Assembly: GCA_938003515.1 (NCBI GenBank)
Contig: CALKYL010000249.1
Location: forward strand, 1-11,776
Reading direction: 5' to 3'
DNA length: 11,776 bases
Source of the DNA: an uncultured bacterium
Lineage (GTDB): Bacteria; Planctomycetota; UBA1135; UBA2386
Both the position numbers and the translations under genes were made by a program. Under the pieces are notes generated by a model. The model searched no databases and was not told where the DNA came from. It saw only the letters and a list, made by a program, of their open reading frames with translations. Positions 7,748 to 11,776 of this stretch are shown one piece after another (position 1 is the stretch's first letter; every line of letters begins with the position of its first letter).

Positions 7748-8478
7748 GGCACTTCGAACCCGAACCGCCGCAGCACCGCGCGGCCGTCCGCCGACCGGAC
7801 GAACGCGACGAACGCTTCGCCGGCCGCCGGGTTCGGCCCGCCGGTCAGCGCGACGATCGGATAGGACGCGACGACGTCGTGCTCGGCGGGCAGCGCGACC
7901 GCGTGAACGGAGTCCCCGGCTTCCTCCGCGTCCGTCGCGTAGACGATGCCGGCGTCGGCCTCGCCGAGCCGCACCTTGGCCACGACCGCCTTGACGCTCG
8001 GCTCGTCCGACGCCGAGCGCACCGGCACGCCGGCGCGCGAGAGCGCCTCGCGCGCGTAGCGGCCGGCCGGGACCTCGGGACCGCACAGGACGACGACCAG
8101 GTCGCCGCGCCCGAGATCGGCCAGCCCGCTCACGTCGCGCGGGTTGCCGGCGGCCGCGACGATCGCGAGCCGGTTCTGCGCGAACACGGCCGGAGCCCGC
8201 GCGCCGCGGCCGGTCGCGACGACCCGCTGCATGTTCGCGTCGTCGGCCGACGCGAACACGTCGGCGGGCGCGCCCTCGCGGAGCTGCATCACCAGCCGCG
8301 GGGTCCCGGCGAAATGCAGCTCGATCGCGTGACCGGGCGCCCGGCGCATGAACTCCTCCGCGAGCGCCTGGAACGGCGCGGTCAGTAACGCCCCGGCCAA
8401 CACGAGCGCAGGCGCCCCCGCCCCAGCGGGATCCCGGCAGGCGGCGAGCAGCAGCAGCGCGGGGAACGAGAGCTTCAC
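7744..8478 (-). CDS. modA: Molybdate-type periplasmic binding lipoprotein ModA
   Basis: A 244-residue solute-binding protein that captures molybdate, tungstate or a related oxyanion and delivers it to ModB. It starts with GTG at 8478 and has a lipoprotein signal (MKLSFPALLLLAAC, lipidated Cys14), so it is membrane-anchored. Family landmarks are GAPADVFASADD, VPAGRYAREAL, GIVYATDAEEAG and the closing VLRRFGFEVP. By my alignment to E. coli ModA from memory, the Tyr, Val and Ala pocket residues are kept, but the position of Ser12 is Leu31 and that of Ser39 is Thr59, so specificity may differ. No Shine-Dalgarno is visible; the bases right upstream form one arm of a strong hairpin (8479-8505). An ATGA overlap links it to modB. 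The upstream TPR lipoprotein gene ends 54 bp away in the same direction and may be co-transcribed. Confidence 0.9.
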   Translation of the reverse strand: MKLSFPALLLLAACRDPAGAGAPALVLAGALLTAPFQALAEEFMRRAPGHAIELHFAGTPRLVMQLREGAPADVFASADDANMQRVVATGRGARAPAVFAQNRLAIVAAAGNPRDVSGLADLGRGDLVVVLCGPEVPAGRYAREALSRAGVPVRSASDEPSVKAVVAKVRLGEADAGIVYATDAEEAGDSVHAVALPAEHDVVASYPIVALTGGPNPAAGEAFVAFVRSADGRAVLRRFGFEVP

Positions 8479-8505
8479 GGCGCGCGACAGGCTACTGCGC
8501 GCGCG
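8479..8505 (-). promoter_or_regulatory. Strong stem-loop directly abutting the modA start codon
   Basis: GGCGCGCG at 8479-8486 is the exact complement of CGCGCGCC at 8498-8505, with an 11-base loop. On the minus strand the 3' arm ends at the base next to the modA GTG, so folding would cover the ribosome-binding region. It could tune ModA translation, end part of the TPR-gene transcript, or stabilise the mod mRNA. No T tract follows. Confidence 0.4.
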
Positions 8506-8532
8506 CCCGCCGCACGAGCGACGCGGCCGCTC

Positions 8533-10164
8533 TCACTCGGCCGTGCGGCAGAAGCAGGAGCCGGGGATCGCCACGTCGGCGCGCGCGAACGCCCGCTCGA
8601 AACGGGCGCGCGCCGCGGCCGCCTCGGCGACGCGGCCCGTGCGCTCGAGACACTCGGCGAGGCCGTGCAGCGCCCAGCCGTTCTCCGGGTAGCGCGCGAG
8701 GTCGTCGCGGTAGACCCGCTCCGCCTCCTCGCACCGACCCTGCTCGACCAGCAGCGCGCCGAGCGCGTGCCGCGCGGGCTCCATCCAACCCCACGGCTCG
8801 TCGTAGTTGAGCCGGTCGTCGAGCTCGACCGCATCGCGCAGGAGCGCGAACGCCTGCTCGACCTCGCCGCGACGGTAGGCGATCTCGCCGGCGAGCACCG
8901 CCTCCGCGACCGCGAGGATCTCGGCGACCGGGTTGTTGAACAGGACCCTGGTCCCGGGCACCGCCGCCTTCGCCGCGACGAACGCGCGCTGCTCCGCGAC
9001 CGCGTCGTCGACCCGGCCGAGCGCGGCATACGCCACCCCCCGCGCGTAGTGCCACACCGCCCGCGCCGCCAGCAGCTCCTCCGGCGGCGCCGGCTCGGAG
9101 AGCACCTCCTCCCACATGCCGAAGCGCACCATGACGTGCAGCGGCGTCGCGACGAAGACGTCCAGGAAGTCGACGAACCCCGTGAGGAGCCCGGGCGGAA
9201 TCTCCCCGGGGATGCGGCGCGCCGCGGCGAGCGCGACGTCGCGGCGGCCGCTCCACATCGCGCCGTAGGCCACGAAATGCAGGTCGTGCAGCCGGTAGAG
9301 CGTGAAGAAGTTGTCGCGCCCGGCGTGCGCGACGAACGCGTCGTCCATGCGCACGGCGCGCTGGTTGACGCGCACGACGTCGTCGTAGCGGCCGGTCCAG
9401 ACGTAGATGTGGCTCGGCATGTGCACGAGGTGGCCGAGGCCCGGCACCAGGTTCTCGAGCCGCTCGGCCGCCGGCACCGCCTTCGCGACCTCGGGACCGG
9501 CCTCCATCGCGTGGATGTAGAAGTGGCAGAGCGCCGGGTGGTCCGGCCAGCGCCGCAGCGCCGGCTCGAGCACGCGGCGGATCTCGGCGAGCTCGGGCGC
9601 GGGCTCGCCGGCCGGCGACCATAGCTTCCACGGCCGGAGCTGCATCAGGGCCTCCGCCGTCAGCGCGGCGACGTCGGCGTCGTCCGGGTGCGCGCGCCGC
9701 ACCTCGCGCATCGCCTCGGCGAACGCCGCGTCCGGCGCCGCGCGCGGCCCCGCGTCCGGCGACGGGTAGCGCGCTGCAAGCGCCTCGATCAACGCCCGCT
9801 CGACCGGCGAGGAGCGTCCGACGCGCGCGTCCGCGGCGGCGGTCGCCTCGAACGCGGCGCGGCACGCGTCCGGCGTCATCTCGGGGTTGTTGTAGTTGGG
9901 ACCGAGCGCGTAGGCCTTGCCCCAGTACGCCATCGCGCAGTCCGGATCGGCCTCGGCCGCGCGCTCGAAGCAGCGCACGGCCTCTTCGTGGTTGAAGCCG
10001 AAGGTCAGCGCGAGGCCGCGGTCGAACCAGAGCTGCGCCTCGGGCGACGAGGTCGTCACGGGGCGGTGCACGACGCCGATGTCGTAGTGGGTCGGCGGCC
10101 CGGCGAGGCCGGCGCAACCGACGAACGCGAGGCACACGAAGGGGGTCGCAAGACACGGGCGCAT
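8533..10164 (-). CDS. TPR-repeat lipoprotein with a conserved histidine-rich core, function unknown
   Basis: A 543-residue protein with a lipoprotein-type N-terminus (MRPCLATPFVCLAFVGC, Cys17 the likely lipidation site, with Phe rather than Leu at -3). TPR-like helices occur near the N-terminus (AQLWFDRGLALTFGFNHEEA, CFERAAEADPD) and near the C-terminus (ALGALLVEQGRCEEAERVYRD, ALHGLAECLERTGRVAEAAA). Between them, HFYIHAMEAG at 214-223 and GHLVHMPSHIYVWTGRYDD at 244-262 match a widespread uncharacterised family that I recall for this paired motif. Histidines 214, 218, 245, 248 and 252 plus Glu221 could form a metal or cofactor site; this is inference. The protein ends with a CxC (537-539). The start is firmly set by AAGGAG seven bases before the ATG. 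It is 54 bp upstream of modA in the same direction, so co-transcription with the importer is possible. No enzyme function can be assigned. Confidence 0.88.
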   Translation of the reverse strand: MRPCLATPFVCLAFVGCAGLAGPPTHYDIGVVHRPVTTSSPEAQLWFDRGLALTFGFNHEEAVRCFERAAEADPDCAMAYWGKAYALGPNYNNPEMTPDACRAAFEATAAADARVGRSSPVERALIEALAARYPSPDAGPRAAPDAAFAEAMREVRRAHPDDADVAALTAEALMQLRPWKLWSPAGEPAPELAEIRRVLEPALRRWPDHPALCHFYIHAMEAGPEVAKAVPAAERLENLVPGLGHLVHMPSHIYVWTGRYDDVVRVNQRAVRMDDAFVAHAGRDNFFTLYRLHDLHFVAYGAMWSGRRDVALAAARRIPGEIPPGLLTGFVDFLDVFVATPLHVMVRFGMWEEVLSEPAPPEELLAARAVWHYARGVAYAALGRVDDAVAEQRAFVAAKAAVPGTRVLFNNPVAEILAVAEAVLAGEIAYRRGEVEQAFALLRDAVELDDRLNYDEPWGWMEPARHALGALLVEQGRCEEAERVYRDDLARYPENGWALHGLAECLERTGRVAEAAAARARFERAFARADVAIPGSCFCRTAE

Positions 10165-10329
10165 GGTCGAACTCCTTCCTCAGGCGGCGAAGCCCTCCCC
10201 CACGATCCGACCGCAGGCTACGCAGCGGCGGGTCCCCGGACCAGCGCACGGCCCGAAAGCGCGGGCGCGAACCTCGCGCGACCGGAGCGGCGCGCCGGTC
10301 TATCCTGCGTACAGTCTGCCCGACCGGAC
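10165..10329. promoter_or_regulatory. Divergent intergenic region with two adjacent inverted repeats
   Basis: This 165-bp gap lies between the TPR lipoprotein (minus) and acetyltransferase (plus) genes. Two inverted repeats sit back to back: GCGCGA (10265-10270) with TCGCGC (10274-10279), and GACCGG (10280-10285) with CCGGTC (10295-10300). Directly after them, TATCCT at 10301-10306 is a possible -10 box for the acetyltransferase, which would give a leader of under 20 bases; no good -35 is visible. The repeats could be operator half-sites. All of this is weak evidence in GC-rich DNA. Confidence 0.3.
10172..10177 (-). promoter_or_regulatory. Consensus Shine-Dalgarno of the TPR lipoprotein gene
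   Basis: The minus strand reads AAGGAG here, followed by seven bases and the ATG at 10164. It is the only strong ribosome-binding site in the window and fixes the start of the TPR lipoprotein. Most other genes here have weak or no visible site. Confidence 0.8.
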
Positions 10330-11370
10330 ATGACCGACGAGCACGGAGCCGAGCAACCAGCGCCGAGGCCGCGCGCCGTCGGACCGCGCGGCGCGCAACC
10401 CGATCCCTATGCGGGCCTCGACGCGCCGGACTCGGCGTGGAACCGCGCGGCGGCACGCACGACCCAGGGCGATCCGTTCTGCTGCCGCACCGAGTGGGCG
10501 CTCTCGTTCCACGAGACCTTCGCGCCGCACCGGCGGCTGCGGCTGCACGCCGACGGTGGCAACGTGCTCGCGTTCGCCGACGGCTTCCACTTCCGGCTCG
10601 GCTTCCTGCTCGAACCCGTCGAGTCGCACTGGCTGTTCGGGAACCCCCTGCTCGGCACCGACGCGGTCGCGCTGCTGGTCGACTGGCTGGCCGCGCTGGC
10701 CGCCGGCAGCGAGCGGCCGAGCGTCCTGCTCGGCGGAGTCCTGCCGCGCAGCGCGCAGCGGCGGTCCTTGCTGGCGGCCTTCGGCGACGGCTACCGCATC
10801 CACCGCCTGCAGCCGACGACGCTGTGCCGCGCGTCGCTCGATGGCGGCCTCGACGGCTGGCTGTCCCGGCGCTCCCCGCGCCTGCGCCGCAACGTGCGCG
10901 CGGCCGCCCGCAAGGCCGCGGACGACGGCGTCACGTACGAGCGTCACGCGCCGACCGACGCGACCGGATCGGACGCGATCTACGCGCGCATGCTCGCCGT
11001 GGAGGAACGGAGCTGGAAGGGCATCGGCCGCTGCGGCATGGCCGAGCCGCCGTCGCGCGAGTTCTACCGCGTCATGCTGCGCCGGCTCGCCGTGTCCGGC
11101 GCCGGCCGGGTGATCTTCGCCCGGCACGGCGAGGAAGACGTCGGCTTCGTCTTCGGCGGCGTCGCCGGCCGGGTCTACCGCGGCCAGCAGTTCAGCTACG
11201 TCGAGGAGTGGAGCCGGGCGTCGATCGGCAACCTGCTGCAGTTCGAACAGATCCGCTGGCTCTGCGAAGAGAACGCCTCGCGCTACGACATGGGCCCGTT
11301 GATGGACTACAAGCGGCACTGGACCGAGCGCCACCCGATGCTCGAGACCTGGGTGCTGCAGCCGCGCTGA
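10330..11370 (+). CDS. GNAT-fold N-acetyltransferase, CelD/BcsL (Acetyltransf_6) type
   Basis: A 346-residue cytoplasmic protein resembling the CelD/BcsL acyltransferases associated with exopolysaccharide and cellulose production. These have a duplicated GNAT fold and transfer an acyl group from acyl-CoA or a related donor. Supporting segments are SPRLRRNVRAAARKAADDGV at about 182-201 (the basic 'R..R..R' helix of this family), EERSWKGIGRCG near 222-236, FYRVMLRRLA followed by GRVIFARHGEEDVGFVFGG at about 258-277 (the GNAT core strands), and a final SRYDMGPLMDYKRHWTE block, the usual family ending. The ATG at 10330 is used because upstream sequence in frame has no protein-like character. It lacks a good Shine-Dalgarno and may have a very short leader. 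Residues 1-35 are Pro/Ala/Arg-rich and may be disordered. It is divergent from the TPR gene; substrate unknown. Confidence 0.85.
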   Translation: MTDEHGAEQPAPRPRAVGPRGAQPDPYAGLDAPDSAWNRAAARTTQGDPFCCRTEWALSFHETFAPHRRLRLHADGGNVLAFADGFHFRLGFLLEPVESHWLFGNPLLGTDAVALLVDWLAALAAGSERPSVLLGGVLPRSAQRRSLLAAFGDGYRIHRLQPTTLCRASLDGGLDGWLSRRSPRLRRNVRAAARKAADDGVTYERHAPTDATGSDAIYARMLAVEERSWKGIGRCGMAEPPSREFYRVMLRRLAVSGAGRVIFARHGEEDVGFVFGGVAGRVYRGQQFSYVEEWSRASIGNLLQFEQIRWLCEENASRYDMGPLMDYKRHWTERHPMLETWVLQPR

Positions 11371-11561
11371 ACGCGCCGCCCCCCCCTCCCGGCCGGACGG
11401 TCGCCGACGGACGGCTCGCGGCGCCAGGGCCCGCTCCGCGGCCGCCGACCCCGCGAGCGGGTCCTCCCGCCGGCCGCGCCCCGCGTGCCGCGTTTCCGGG
11501 CAGTCCGGGTCCAGGATCGAGACGGCTTCGGCCGATGCCATGGGGCGGAATCGAAGATCCC
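11371..11561. other. 191-bp intergenic region with a possible weak terminator hairpin
   Basis: No protein-coding signal stands out between the acetyltransferase stop and the next lipoprotein start. GCTCGCGG at 11414-11421 is the exact complement of CCGCGAGC at 11451-11458, but the 29-base loop and absent T tract make it a poor terminator. A C-rich run lies at 11379-11386. GAAG at 11553-11556, five bases before the ATG at 11562, may be a weak ribosome-binding site for the next gene. Confidence 0.3.
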
Positions 11562-11776
11562 ATGAAGACCCGGGCCCTGTTGCGGGGCGCAGCGCTGCTC
11601 GCGCTGACCGCCTGTTCGCGCGTCGAGATCGATGCCGAGGGCACCGGTGACCCTTCCGCCGGCCTCTCGAGCGTGTCGGTGGACCGGCCGACCGGCGTGC
11701 TCGCCGACGGCTCCGACGTGTGCGTCGTCTAGGTGCGGGTCGTCGACGCCGACGGAAAAGCGTTGAGCGCCCGGAC
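11562..11776 (+). pseudogene. Lipoprotein with Big-1-like Ig domain, interrupted by in-frame TAG; partial at the right edge
   Basis: The ATG at 11562 opens a lipoprotein signal (MKTRALLRGAALLALTAC, Cys18 lipidated), followed by a short acidic linker and SVSVDRPTGVLADGSDVCVV, which resembles the start of a bacterial Ig-like (Big-1/invasin-type) domain. TAG at 11730-11732 ends the frame after 56 residues. The same frame continues directly with VRVVDADGKALSAR to the window edge, which reads as the next strands of the same fold ('V.V.DADG.P..G'). A single CAG-to-TAG change would explain it. Options are a decayed gene, a sequencing error, suppression or readthrough, or restart at the GTG right after the TAG. 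The full length is outside the window. It would be an outer- or inner-membrane-anchored surface or periplasmic protein. The 56-residue product alone would have no complete domain. Confidence 0.65.

Noticed and set aside
5913..8478. Sulfate/thiosulfate (Cys-type) importer instead of molybdate-type
   Set aside because: There is a single permease gene rather than two, ModA-like landmarks (GAPADVFASAD, GIVYATDA, RRFGFEVP), and modABC gene order with a TOBE/Mop-like tail on the ATPase.
8492..10456. A 654-codon minus-strand frame over the TPR lipoprotein
   Set aside because: Out of frame with a gene that has a lipoprotein signal, a strong Shine-Dalgarno and family motifs.
10300..11541. A 413-codon minus-strand frame over the acetyltransferase
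   Set aside because: Antisense shadow; the plus-strand reading gives clear GNAT-type segments.
1..11776. CRISPR array, insertion sequence, tRNA or phage attachment site
   Set aside because: I looked for regularly spaced repeats, paired terminal inverted repeats with a transposase, cloverleaf sequences and long direct repeats, and saw none.

Overview
The window is very GC-rich bacterial DNA (about 70% or more by eye) with strong third-position GC bias. The bias leaves long antisense frames open, and I treated these as shadows. Two lipoprotein signals, one type I signal peptide and a secreted Asp-box propeller protein fit a Gram-negative-type envelope. The gene mix suggests a high-GC Planctomycetota, Acidobacteriota or Myxococcota relative, but the sequence alone does not settle the phylum. 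I see no rRNA, tRNA, CRISPR array, insertion sequence or phage gene.

Layout. (1) Minus strand, 1-1560: C-terminally incomplete family-61-type glycosyltransferase with a TPR tail that runs off the left edge. (2) Minus strand, 1707-4994: large exported protein with about eleven Asp-box (BNR) repeats, a Vps10/sortilin-like propeller. (3) An 82-bp divergent spacer with a perfect 8-bp inverted repeat, then a plus-strand SAM-dependent methyltransferase, 5077-5799. (4) A convergent gap with a GC hairpin, then the minus-strand modC, modB and modA genes (5913-8478), joined by ATGA stop/start overlaps. (5) Just upstream of modA in the same direction, a TPR lipoprotein with a histidine-rich core (8533-10164) and a clear Shine-Dalgarno. 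(6) A divergent spacer with two adjacent inverted repeats, then a plus-strand GNAT acetyltransferase of the CelD/BcsL type (10330-11370). (7) At the right edge, a lipoprotein reading frame (from 11562) whose Big-1-like Ig domain is split by an in-frame TAG at 11730.

The functionally clearest unit is the ABC importer for molybdate or a related oxyanion: lipid-anchored binding protein, permease, and ATPase with a C-terminal TOBE/Mop-type domain. The TPR lipoprotein may be the first gene of the same transcript. The GT61-like enzyme, the methyltransferase and the CelD-like acetyltransferase are all types often found in surface-glycan synthesis or modification, but they are not in one operon here and their partnership is inference. 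The most unusual observations are the in-frame amber codon in the lipoprotein, a strong hairpin directly abutting the modA start codon, a changed oxyanion-pocket position in ModA, and the clustered histidines of the TPR lipoprotein. I did not find a clearly novel multi-gene defence or mobile system.
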